Below are positions 1 through 5,305 of a DNA stretch of 5,474 bases, piece by piece. The translations under genes and the position numbers were made by a program. The notes beneath the pieces were generated by a model. The model did not search any database, was not told the DNA's origin, and saw nothing but the letters and a program-made list of their open reading frames with translations. Within the stretch, counting starts at the first letter, position 1, and each line of letters starts with the position of its first letter. The stretch comes from a bacterium. GTDB taxonomy: Bacteria; Verrucomicrobiota; Verrucomicrobiia; Limisphaerales; UBA11358. The stretch is taken from NCBI GenBank assembly GCA_021781185.1, contig JAJXXI010000217.1, positions 1 through 5,474 on the forward strand. The letters run 5' to 3'.

Positions 1-777
1 GTTGCCCTCGAACGCGGTCCGGTGGTGTTGTCATTGGACAACCGGCTTACGCCTGCCACCCGCGATGTGGTGACCATTGACCCGCATCCTCAATTGAAAC
101 TGGATCCAACGGCGGCGAAGAAAATCGGCGCGTGGATGGCGTTTGATGTGGGCAAACTCACCTTTTGCGATTACGCCTCGGCCGGCAGCGGCTTCAGCGA
201 ACAGAATGTTTTTCGCACCTGGCTGCCCCAGCCGTTGAACCTGGCAACCTTGTATGATACCGGTCAAACTTGGCAAACCCTCACGCACGCCAACCATTGG
301 ACGGATCCACCCAAACCATTCCCGCAGGTGAAGGACCGGAAACACGATCTCGCGCTGGCCGCGAATGGTGCGACGGCAACCTCGGACAGCGAGTATGCCA
401 ATGAGCCCGGTTGCACGGCAGAGGCAATTGACGGGGTGATTGCCACGCCGGCAGACTTTTCCAACCGCTGGCATTCGTCGCTCGTTCATCCGCATCCGCA
501 TTGGATTGAAGTGCATCTGGCCAAGCCGTCAAAAATAGGACGGGTGATCATTCACTTTGCTGATCCTAAAGGTTATCCCGTCAGCTTCGAAGGCACGATG
601 CGAAGGGATGGCCGTGAACGCCAGGTGTTCAGCGTGACTGACAACCAGAATACACAAGTTTACGAGACGGCGTTTGCACCGGTGAAGATGGATTCCTTTC
701 GTTTGACGATTCACGCCTCGGCGAATCCGTCTTACCCTAACGCAGCGCAGATTAGTGAAATCGAGTTATATCCATGA
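1..777 (+). CDS. C-terminal part of a GH127/DUF1680-like glycoside hydrolase with F5/8 type C domain (5' truncated by window)
   Basis: The frame is open from base 1 and ends at TGA 775-777, so only the last 258 residues are seen and the true start lies upstream. The first visible residues, VALERGPVVLSLD, match the 'RGPxVxxxD/E' strand typical of the middle beta-sandwich of GH127/DUF1680 proteins (beta-L-arabinofuranosidase type). The segment CDYASAGSGF followed by FRTWLPQPL (about residues 56-79) also fits the tail of that domain in Planctomycetes/Verrucomicrobia-type homologues. From about residue 117 (LALAANGATATSDSE) to the end (AAQISEIELYP) the sequence reads as an F5/8 type C (discoidin, CBM32-like) galactose-binding fold: an AIDG segment, WIEVHLAKPSKIGRVIIHF, and the closing xISEIELY strand. 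The expected role is hydrolysis of arabinofuranosides in plant cell-wall glycans, with the discoidin domain binding sugar. The catalytic domain and any signal peptide lie outside the window, so substrate and export cannot be judged. Confidence 0.8.
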   Translation, partial: VALERGPVVLSLDNRLTPATRDVVTIDPHPQLKLDPTAAKKIGAWMAFDVGKLTFCDYASAGSGFSEQNVFRTWLPQPLNLATLYDTGQTWQTLTHANHWTDPPKPFPQVKDRKHDLALAANGATATSDSEYANEPGCTAEAIDGVIATPADFSNRWHSSLVHPHPHWIEVHLAKPSKIGRVIIHFADPKGYPVSFEGTMRRDGRERQVFSVTDNQNTQVYETAFAPVKMDSFRLTIHASANPSYPNAAQISEIELYP

Positions 778-867
778 AACATTTTCAAGTTATAGTTATA
801 TTAACACGCCGTGATCTGGTGGAGTTGACGCCATGTTTGGAATTGACCATCTTGAGAAGCCAGCTCG

Positions 868-1200
868 GTGTTTGCATGCGGTCTATCAACACCGTTGGGC
901 GAAACGTATCTGTTCAACATTGACCTTTTGTATTCCCAGTGCCTATTGGATATTGAAGACGCCCCATGTTCCGATGTCAGTATCTCGGATGTATCTCCCG
1001 CCTATAGGAAGCTTCATCAGGGCGGCACGGTTTGGGCCGGCAGCTATATCATCGTTCCCTCCATGCTCTATCAGCAACATGATGATCTGGGCATTCTTCG
1101 GCGACACTACGATTCGATGAACCAATGGATCGAACACATGAAGACTGTCAAAAAATGTTGCCACGCTGACAGATTCCCTTTATCTTCTTGTTCGCGATAA
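868..1200 (+). pseudogene. Remnant of GH78 alpha-L-rhamnosidase catalytic domain
   Basis: An open stretch of about 110 codons carries a recognisable slice of the (alpha/alpha)6 catalytic domain of GH78 alpha-L-rhamnosidases. It contains LYSQCLLDIEDA, then SDVSPAY, then GGTVWAGSYIIVPSMLYQQ, then LGILRRHYDSMNQWIEHMK (residues about 20-92 counted from 868). Family members read roughly 'kWLrDIrDaQ..DG..pDVaPaY...vtWgsayiivPwmLYqqyGD.riLeehY.aMkrWvdym'. GH78 enzymes are usually 700-1100 residues, so this is under a tenth of a gene. The acidic DERLG-type catalytic motif expected just upstream is absent. Similarity fades after about 1145 and the frame stops at 1198-1200. The fragment may also be frameshifted near 897, where a one-base change would join HRW to GETYLFN. 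No ribosome binding site precedes it. It lies 90 bp downstream of the GH127-like gene on the same strand, suggesting a once longer locus for arabinose- and rhamnose-containing pectin side chains. The assignment is by eye. Confidence 0.68.
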
Positions 1201-1455
1201 ATGTGGCCTATTTGGTTGCATTTTGAGTTGTGAAACTGGCCCGGCTTCGATCGCTATCACGGCGGACGCTGTTCCGGGTCTGATTGTCGGTAAAACACGT
1301 CCGATTGATTTCGGCACCGCTCGCAGTGGTGGTTTCGGTAATGTTCCTGGCGGCAACTCAGTGTAGCAGGTGGCAATTTTTTGGGGGGTGCCAAGCGGCC
1401 TATTGGAGTCCATCGGTTCGGGAAGCCTAATAAAAAAGCCATATATTTTGCGGTT
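1201..1455. other. Intergenic stretch between GH78 relic and tRNA, no gene recognised
   Basis: No reading frame here resembles a known protein. One plus-strand frame stays open to a TAG near 1366 (ending GGFGNVPGGNSV), which could be further decayed coding DNA, but I recognise no family. The minus-strand frames of 60-77 codons have proline/arginine-rich, non-biological composition. The last 30 bases are AT-rich and lead into the tRNA gene. Confidence 0.5.
1442..1447 (+). promoter_or_regulatory. Possible -10 box (TATATT) for tRNA-Val
   Basis: TATATT matches 5 of 6 positions of TATAAT and lies 8 bases before the mature tRNA 5' end. This would give a primary transcript beginning about two bases before the tRNA. 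No good -35 hexamer is found at 16-18 bp spacing, so the call rests on the AT-rich hexamer and its position alone. Confidence 0.3.
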
Positions 1456-1530
1456 GCGCGGTTAGCTCAGTGGTAGAGCATTACCTTGACACGGTAGGGG
1501 TCGGAGGTTCGAAACCTCCACCGCGCACCA
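1456..1530 (+). tRNA. tRNA-Val (anticodon GAC), CCA encoded
   Basis: A complete cloverleaf folds by eye. The acceptor stem GCGCGGT (1456-1462) pairs perfectly with ACCGCGC (1520-1526). The D stem is GCTC/GAGC (1465-1468 with 1476-1479). The anticodon stem TTACC/GGTAG (1481-1485 with 1493-1497, one T-G pair) closes the loop TTGACAC, which places GAC at 1488-1490 and so reads valine codons GTC/GTT. The variable loop is five bases. The T stem GGAGG/CCTCC (1503-1507 with 1515-1519) encloses TTCGAAA. Discriminator A at 1527 is followed by a genomically encoded CCA at 1528-1530. All stems are intact, so the gene looks functional. It stands alone, with degraded sequence upstream and repeat-rich sequence downstream. 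Confidence 0.97.
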
Positions 1531-1762
1531 TTCCACCAGTTTGAGACAATTCGACGAGTGCCGACCACGGTTTTACACAAAAGACACGGTTTTTTTCATC
1601 GAGGACAAGGTTCGAGTCAAACATTTTTTCAGCAAGAACCCGTTTCGCTTGAAGTGAACCATTAATAGAAATTTCACCCATGTTGTTAGCACAACCCCGG
1701 CGCGACGCGGAGAAAATAAATCGGGAAGCACCGGCGACAACTTTCCCCCGAATGAGAAAACT

Positions 1763-1780
1763 TTCCCGTCAAAACGGGAA
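1763..1780. repeat. Small inverted repeat TTCCCG-6-CGGGAA
   Basis: TTCCCG (1763-1768) and CGGGAA (1775-1780) form a perfect 6-bp stem around the loop TCAAAA, extendable by one wobble pair. No T-run follows on either strand, so a terminator is unlikely. Both arms recur nearby as parts of the direct repeats in this stretch. Confidence 0.5.
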
Positions 1781-1897
1781 GCAGTCGCAACGCGAAGTGA
1801 GTCTTCCGTCCGTCTTGGCACCGTGCAGGCTCATGGGGATGATCTCCGTGCCGAAATCCGTTGCTCCCTGCGACGCGGGGCAAACTTTCTACGGCAC

Positions 1898-1929
1898 GGG
1901 GCGCACCCAGCGCCACAGGGGTGCGCCCC
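1898..1929. repeat. Perfect 11-bp inverted repeat, strong GC hairpin
   Basis: GGGGCGCACCC at 1898-1908 is the exact reverse complement of 1919-1929, separated by 10 bases. In RNA or single-stranded DNA this is a very stable stem-loop. It is not followed by a T-run on the plus strand nor preceded by an A-run that would make a minus-strand terminator, so it is better described as a repeat or structural element than as a terminator. Confidence 0.75.
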
Positions 1930-1935
1930 TAACGA

Positions 1936-1998
1936 CATAAAGGTCGCCCCCAGCGGCATTTCCGTCATCCCGTGAGACATTTCCATCGCCCCATGACG
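1936..1998. repeat. Imperfect 21-bp tandem repeat, three units
   Basis: Units at 1936-1956, 1957-1977 and 1978-1998 each begin with CAT and share a central TC..CCC core. Units two and three agree at 15 of 21 positions by my alignment. Unit one agrees at 11-12 of 21 with the others. Read on the minus strand in one frame, the units give seven-residue repeats of the pattern HGAMEMS / HGMTEMP / LGATFMS. The period is real in the sequence; whether it was ever coding is unknown. Confidence 0.5.
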
Positions 1999-2027
1999 TG
2001 GGAAGTTCACCAATGGCGTTCGGGGCA

Positions 2028-2047
2028 CCCCTCCCAGCGCGGAGGGG
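2028..2047. repeat. Inverted repeat CCCCTCC-6-GGAGGGG
   Basis: CCCCTCC (2028-2034) pairs perfectly with GGAGGGG (2041-2047) around a six-base loop. There is no adjacent T-run, though TTTTT appears at 2054-2058 after a further GAGGCCA. It could be a weak structural element. Confidence 0.45.
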
Positions 2048-2156
2048 GAGGCCATTTTTGGCGGAAAAACCCTGATTCGATTAAAAACCGGCTTTTATGG
2101 CCCGCTGCCATATTCACTTACCACGGTGCGGCTACCAAATGGCTGAAGATGCCCCC

Positions 2157-2188
2157 GCGAGCAAATCCCCGCTCGCCTCCTCGGGGAT
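2157..2188. repeat. Two overlapping, mutually exclusive hairpins
   Basis: GCGAGC (2157-2162) pairs with GCTCGC (2171-2176), while ATCCCCG (2165-2171) pairs with CGGGGAT (2182-2188). Base 2171 and the loop of the first stem are used by the second, so only one can form at a time. A TTTTT run follows at about 2203-2207. No adjacent plus-strand gene exists that such a switch could control. Confidence 0.4.
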
Positions 2189-2386
2189 GAGCATGGAGGT
2201 TTTTGGTTTCACGCCTGAAACTTAGCCGCTTGTGCCTCATGGACAAATACTGCTGGCTTCCCCGGCGATTATTTTCATCGCGCTTTTCTTTGAAGCGGCC
2301 AACAAAACATGCCCCAAGAGCACCAAAGAATGCACCGAATAGAGAAGTGGCGAATGGTAAACAACCTTTCGATTCTAAGCTGGGAG

Positions 2387-3421
2387 TCATTTTTGATTTT
2401 GAATTTGCCTTGTGATTTCAAACGCCAGATCCAGCGCGAGTTTGGCAGATTTGCCGCTGACTTTCGGGGTTTGCTTTTGATGAACGCATTGCACGAAGTG
2501 CTGGAGTTCCAGTTTGAGCGGTTCGTCTTTGGTGATGGGCACCGGCTCGCGCACGATTTTTTTACCGGCAAATTCGCTGACCAGGGCCGAGTCCTTGCCG
2601 ATGCCCAGTTTGATCGTCATGATTTTTTTCAGCAACGAACTGGCCTCCGCATCGTCGTGAGTAAGGCGGTAGATGAAGCCTTCCTGCAGACGGTAATCAA
2701 GCGAGATGTAGCAGGGATTGGTCGGGCCGCTGAAGACGCGGATTTTGCGCATCCGCTCCGGGCTGACGCGGCTGGCGGTGAGGTTGGCCACGCAGCCGTT
2801 GGCGAAGCGCAGGCGCACGTTGGCGATGTCCTCGCTTTTGCTCAAGACGGGAATGCCCACGCCGTCCACGCTCGTCACCGGCGATTTCACGAAGGCGAGC
2901 ACGACATCGAGATCGTGGATCATCAAATCGAGGACGACGCCAATGTCCGTGGAGCGGGCGGGAAAGGGGGAGAGTCGGTGGCACTCGATGAACTTCGGCT
3001 CGGTGGCGACGGTCTGGAGAAAGGTGAATACGGGGTTGAACCGCTCGACGTGGCCGACTTGCAGGACGCAGTTTTTCTCCTGCGCGAGTTGAATCAGTTC
3101 GGCCGCCTGCGCGGTGTCGCTGGTCATGGGTTTCTCGACGAGGACATGTTTGCCCAGCGAGAGCAGTTGTTTGGCGATCTCGAAATGCGTGGTCGTCGGC
3201 GTGACGATGTTCAGCGCGTCACTGGCGGCGGCGGCTTCGGCGATGGACGCGAACACGCGCAGCTTGTGTTTCTCCGCGATTTTGGCGGCGGTGTCGGCAT
3301 GTGCATCATAGATGCCGGTGAGTTCCACCTGTCCGGCGGCGTGCAACTCCGAGTAAATGCGGGTGTGGTGCTGGCCGAGCGAACCGGTGCCGAGGACGGC
3401 AACTTTGATCTTGGAAGCCAT
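2387..3421 (-). CDS. Gfo/Idh/MocA family NAD(P)-dependent oxidoreductase, UDP-GlcNAc 3-dehydrogenase-like
   Basis: This is a 344-residue protein, a normal length for the family. An N-terminal Rossmann fold begins with VAVLGTGSLGQHH, the GxGxxG dinucleotide loop at residues 11-16. The EKP motif that carries the family's catalytic lysine is at 96-98 (HVLVEKPMT). The signature VGHVERFNP (122-130) and the IHDLD motif (168-172) follow in the C-terminal alpha/beta domain. The VGHVERFNP plus HDLD combination is what I associate with nucleotide-sugar 3-dehydrogenases of the GnnA/WlbA group, which oxidise UDP-GlcNAc at C3 for lipid A or surface-glycan synthesis. The partner aminotransferase (GnnB-type) is not beside it, so the substrate remains inferred. 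The protein should be cytoplasmic. ATG at 3419-3421 is chosen because the Rossmann strand begins five residues later; no Shine-Dalgarno sequence is visible upstream. It shares strand with the kinase gene but a 294-bp gap separates them, so it probably has its own promoter. Confidence 0.9.
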   Translation of the reverse strand: MASKIKVAVLGTGSLGQHHTRIYSELHAAGQVELTGIYDAHADTAAKIAEKHKLRVFASIAEAAAASDALNIVTPTTTHFEIAKQLLSLGKHVLVEKPMTSDTAQAAELIQLAQEKNCVLQVGHVERFNPVFTFLQTVATEPKFIECHRLSPFPARSTDIGVVLDLMIHDLDVVLAFVKSPVTSVDGVGIPVLSKSEDIANVRLRFANGCVANLTASRVSPERMRKIRVFSGPTNPCYISLDYRLQEGFIYRLTHDDAEASSLLKKIMTIKLGIGKDSALVSEFAGKKIVREPVPITKDEPLKLELQHFVQCVHQKQTPKVSGKSAKLALDLAFEITRQIQNQK

Positions 3422-3526
3422 GCGTCAGCTTAACCGCGCGGGCATTTCGCTTAAAGAAAAATGAAGCTGGAGAGAATTGAACAACCAAGGAACGAAAAAA
3501 CAAAGTTGGGCGGAACCGTTGAACTG

Positions 3527-3615
3527 CTTTCAAAACCTTGTAGTAGCCGAGGTGACGAGGCTCAAACGGCAAAGATTTCAGAGCCTCCTGACGTCGGCTG
3601 CTACAGCTTTGAAAG
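3527..3615. repeat. 89-bp imperfect palindrome, REP/MITE-like element
   Basis: The left arm 3539-3563 and right arm 3581-3605 are 25 bp each and are inverted copies matching at 21 of 25 positions. The conserved pieces include TAGCCGA, GAGGCTC and the outer TGTAG. The pairing resumes outside these arms: CTTTCAAAA at 3527-3535 opposes CTTTGAAAG at 3607-3615, with a 1-2 base bulge. The 17-base loop is 3564-3580. It fills the spacer between the co-oriented kinase and oxidoreductase genes and lacks a T-run. The design (long imperfect stem, no ORF, intergenic) is that of a dispersed repetitive extragenic palindrome or miniature mobile element. Copy number cannot be seen from this window. Confidence 0.75.
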
Positions 3616-3625
3616 AAATTCATTT

Positions 3626-3643
3626 GCCGGTGATTTTACCGGC
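3626..3643 (-). terminator. Weak candidate terminator hairpin downstream of the kinase gene
   Basis: GCCGGT (3626-3631) and ACCGGC (3638-3643) form a perfect 6-bp stem with a six-base loop, 73 bases past the stop of the minus-strand kinase gene. On the minus strand the stem is followed by AAATGAATTTCTTT, which is T-containing but not a proper U-tract, so intrinsic termination is only possible, not clear. Confidence 0.3.
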
Positions 3644-3715
3644 CCTTGAAATGTCGCCTTCGTTACTTGGTCCCTATGTTGTTCAAACAGGTTTTCCGGG
3701 CTGGTTATCGGCAAT

Positions 3716-5176
3716 TTACTCGTTATGCGGAATCTGGATGGTGCTGCCGCCGATGAATTCGCGGATCACGGCATCGCCGGGGATGAAATTTACATCGGCC
3801 GCCTGCGCGAGGCTGAAACCCTCGATGGATTCGAGCAGCGCCTTCACGCGTTCAAAACGGATGCGCGCATCGAGGAAGCCGGTGTAATTCACCAGCGCGT
3901 CCGGTGGTGGCAATAAGCCGTTTTTGCCGATGAAGAACGGCTTGAGCGTCGGCAAATCAAAGGGGAATCCGCCGTTGATCACGTGATCGGCCAGGCCCAT
4001 GAGCGGGAGGATGCTGAACAATTCCCCGGCGCGAACGTAATGCCAGTGCAGAAGGGTGCCCAGCGCGCTGTGATTGCGGTGATGGGCGTCGCGGAGCATC
4101 CGCCGGATGATTCGCACGTCGGTAAAATGGGTCAGTTGCCGGGTGCTGCCATCGCCCGTGTAAAGCATGTTCTGCGCTTCAATGAACAGGCGGAACTGTG
4201 CGGCGGGGCTGATGCCCTCGGTGATCGGCGGATAAAATCCGTGCAGGCAGTCCAGCAACAGAATCTGGTCACGCTCCAGCTTCACCGTTTTGGAACCCAG
4301 CCGCCGGCCTTCCTTGAAGCTGTAAACCGGTTTCTCAATCGCTTTGCCCTCCAGCAGTTCGCGCAGGTGCTGGTTGAGCAGTTGAAAGTCCAGCGCCTCG
4401 GGCGTCTCGAAATTACGGTCGTTGATCCAGTCCGTCGGATGCTCGACGAGCGACCAAAAATAATCGTCGAGGTTCAGCGTCAAAAATTTCAGGCCATGCC
4501 GCTCCAGCCGCTGGGTGAACTTGACCGTGGTGGTGGTTTTGCCGGAGGAACTCGGGCCGCTGATCCAGATCATTCGCAGGGGATCGGCCTGGTTCAAGCG
4601 CGCCAGCACCTTCAACGCGGCCTCGTCGAGCGAGGCTTCATAGGCAGCCAGCGATGCGTTGATCACCGCCGGCATCCGGCCGCCGCGGACGGTTTCGTTG
4701 AGCCCGGCCACCGTGTCCACGCCGAGCCGGCGGTTTTGCTCCAGGGTTTGCCTCATCCGCTCCTGCGGGAAACCGTTGCCCACGAATTGAGCCGGCGTCA
4801 GCGCGCCTTCGCGCAGCCAGTGCCGGCCCCAGCGATAGCATTCATATGCATCCGCCGTGAGCTGAAAGCCGTAGCTGCGCAGCGCGTGCAACACCTTGTC
4901 CTGAATGGTCTCGATGGTGGGTGGAAAATTGGAGATCAGGTGGTGCGGATTGGAATTCAGGCAGACGATCGCCGCGTCCGCCAGAAAGGTGGCCATGCTT
5001 TCGTCAGACGGATGCGCGTGGAAAATCTGTTCGTTGATGCCCGGCAGGTGGTCGCGTTGAAAGCCGCCGATGGATTCCGCCGCGCGAAAAATCGCCTTCC
5101 AGAGGCGCTCGGCGTCAAACTTCACCAGCGCTCGGTTCCGTTTCTGGATTTTGACGATGAGGTTTTGAACGGCCAT
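3716..5176 (-). CDS. ATP-cone domain fused to uridine-kinase-like P-loop nucleoside kinase
   Basis: This is a 486-residue cytoplasmic protein. Residues about 6-119 fit an ATP-cone, the nucleotide-sensing domain of NrdA and NrdR: VKIQKRNRALVKFDAERLWKAI near the start, then TIETIQDKVLHAL and ADAYECYRWGR. A helical linker covers about 120-198. The kinase domain begins with IWISGPSSSGKTTTT (Walker A 207-214), followed by LNLDDYF (234-240) and LLLDCLHG (306-313), a Walker B-like strand as in uridine kinase/phosphoribulokinase. IRRMLRDAHHRNHS (356-369) resembles the basic lid region. NGGFPFDLPTLKPFF (401-415) and the closing IPGDAVIREFIGGS (465-478) match the tail of the long 'nucleoside kinase' group, whose better-known members carry an N-terminal TGS/tRNA-synthetase-like region instead. 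Expected reaction: NTP-dependent phosphorylation of a nucleoside (uridine or cytidine by homology), perhaps regulated by the ATP-cone; the actual substrate is uncertain. ATG at 5174-5176 has no Shine-Dalgarno; a promoter lies immediately upstream. Confidence 0.88.
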   Translation of the reverse strand: MAVQNLIVKIQKRNRALVKFDAERLWKAIFRAAESIGGFQRDHLPGINEQIFHAHPSDESMATFLADAAIVCLNSNPHHLISNFPPTIETIQDKVLHALRSYGFQLTADAYECYRWGRHWLREGALTPAQFVGNGFPQERMRQTLEQNRRLGVDTVAGLNETVRGGRMPAVINASLAAYEASLDEAALKVLARLNQADPLRMIWISGPSSSGKTTTTVKFTQRLERHGLKFLTLNLDDYFWSLVEHPTDWINDRNFETPEALDFQLLNQHLRELLEGKAIEKPVYSFKEGRRLGSKTVKLERDQILLLDCLHGFYPPITEGISPAAQFRLFIEAQNMLYTGDGSTRQLTHFTDVRIIRRMLRDAHHRNHSALGTLLHWHYVRAGELFSILPLMGLADHVINGGFPFDLPTLKPFFIGKNGLLPPPDALVNYTGFLDARIRFERVKALLESIEGFSLAQAADVNFIPGDAVIREFIGGSTIQIPHNE

Positions 5177-5184
5177 TAGCGCCG

Positions 5185-5212
5185 ACTATAACGCAGCCGG
5201 TGATTATGACAA
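5185..5212 (-). promoter_or_regulatory. Sigma70-type promoter for the ATP-cone kinase gene
   Basis: On the minus strand TTGTCA (5212-5207, 5 of 6 to TTGACA) is followed by a 16-bp spacer and TATAGT (5190-5185, 5 of 6 to TATAAT). Only eight bases separate the -10 box from the ATG at 5176, so transcription would begin within about two bases of the start codon. No Shine-Dalgarno sequence could fit in such a leader. Confidence 0.6.
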
Positions 5213-5248
5213 TTGGTTTTGCCGCAGGAATTTGACCGCCCGCGCCAT

Positions 5249-5260
5249 GCGCCGCGGCGC
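5249..5260. promoter_or_regulatory. Perfect 12-bp palindrome in the divergent promoter region
   Basis: GCGCCGCGGCGC is its own reverse complement and lies between the two divergent promoters, about ten bases upstream of the plsY -35 candidate. It could be an operator for a dimeric regulator, but a GC-only 12-mer palindrome in GC-rich DNA can also arise by chance. Confidence 0.25.
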
Positions 5261-5270
5261 CAATTTGATT

Positions 5271-5299
5271 TTGAACTTTGTGCCGCCCGTTCATAGACT
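5271..5299 (+). promoter_or_regulatory. Candidate promoter for plsY
   Basis: TTGAAC (5271-5276, 4 of 6) and TAGACT (5294-5299, 4 of 6) are separated by an ideal 17 bp. The GTG start codon begins six bases after the -10 box, exactly where +1 is expected. The hexamers are weak; the spacing and position carry the call. Confidence 0.4.
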
Positions 5300-5305
5300 G
5301 CGCGC

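Larger units (their letters stand above)
1531..2386. other. Repeat- and hairpin-rich gene-poor region of about 850 bp
   Basis: No open frame here resembles a protein family. The stretch contains short direct repeats (GCGACGCGG at 1702-1710 and 1870-1878; CGGGAAGCA at 1722-1730 and 1775-1783; AACTTTCCC at 1739-1747 and 1759-1767). It also has an imperfect 21-bp tandem repeat at 1936-1998 and several inverted repeats listed separately. A run of seven T at 1590-1596 has no clear hairpin in front of it. It may be decayed mobile or repeat-derived DNA next to the tRNA; that is inference. Confidence 0.5.

Noticed and set aside
31..516. Minus-strand 161-residue frame opposite the GH127-like gene
   Set aside because: The plus strand carries recognisable GH127 and discoidin motifs; this frame is arginine-rich with no family resemblance.
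1590..1596. Run of seven T after the tRNA as an intrinsic terminator
   Set aside because: No GC-rich hairpin precedes it; only a weak TTTT/AAAA pairing is found.
1481..1681. Minus-strand 66-residue frame ending in GGGFEPPTPTVSR
   Set aside because: The tail is the familiar artefact of translating a tRNA gene on its antisense strand. The upstream part has no recognised family and no ribosome binding site.
1680..2055. Several 74-86-residue frames on both strands
   Set aside because: They overlap each other and are explained by low stop density in repeat-rich GC DNA, with no family resemblance or start signals.
2309..3433. Plus-strand 374-residue frame antisense to the oxidoreductase
   Set aside because: It mirrors a clear Gfo/Idh/MocA gene on the minus strand; its histidine/aspartate/glycine-rich composition is typical of an antisense shadow.
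3306..3623. Minus-strand 105-residue frame containing SSRRQEALKSLPFEPRHLGYYK
   Set aside because: This segment is a translation of the palindromic repeat arms, running on into the start of the oxidoreductase gene in another frame, not a protein.
3983..5179. Plus-strand 398-residue frame antisense to the kinase
   Set aside because: The minus strand carries the Walker A and family motifs; the plus frame matches no family and is a GC-driven shadow.
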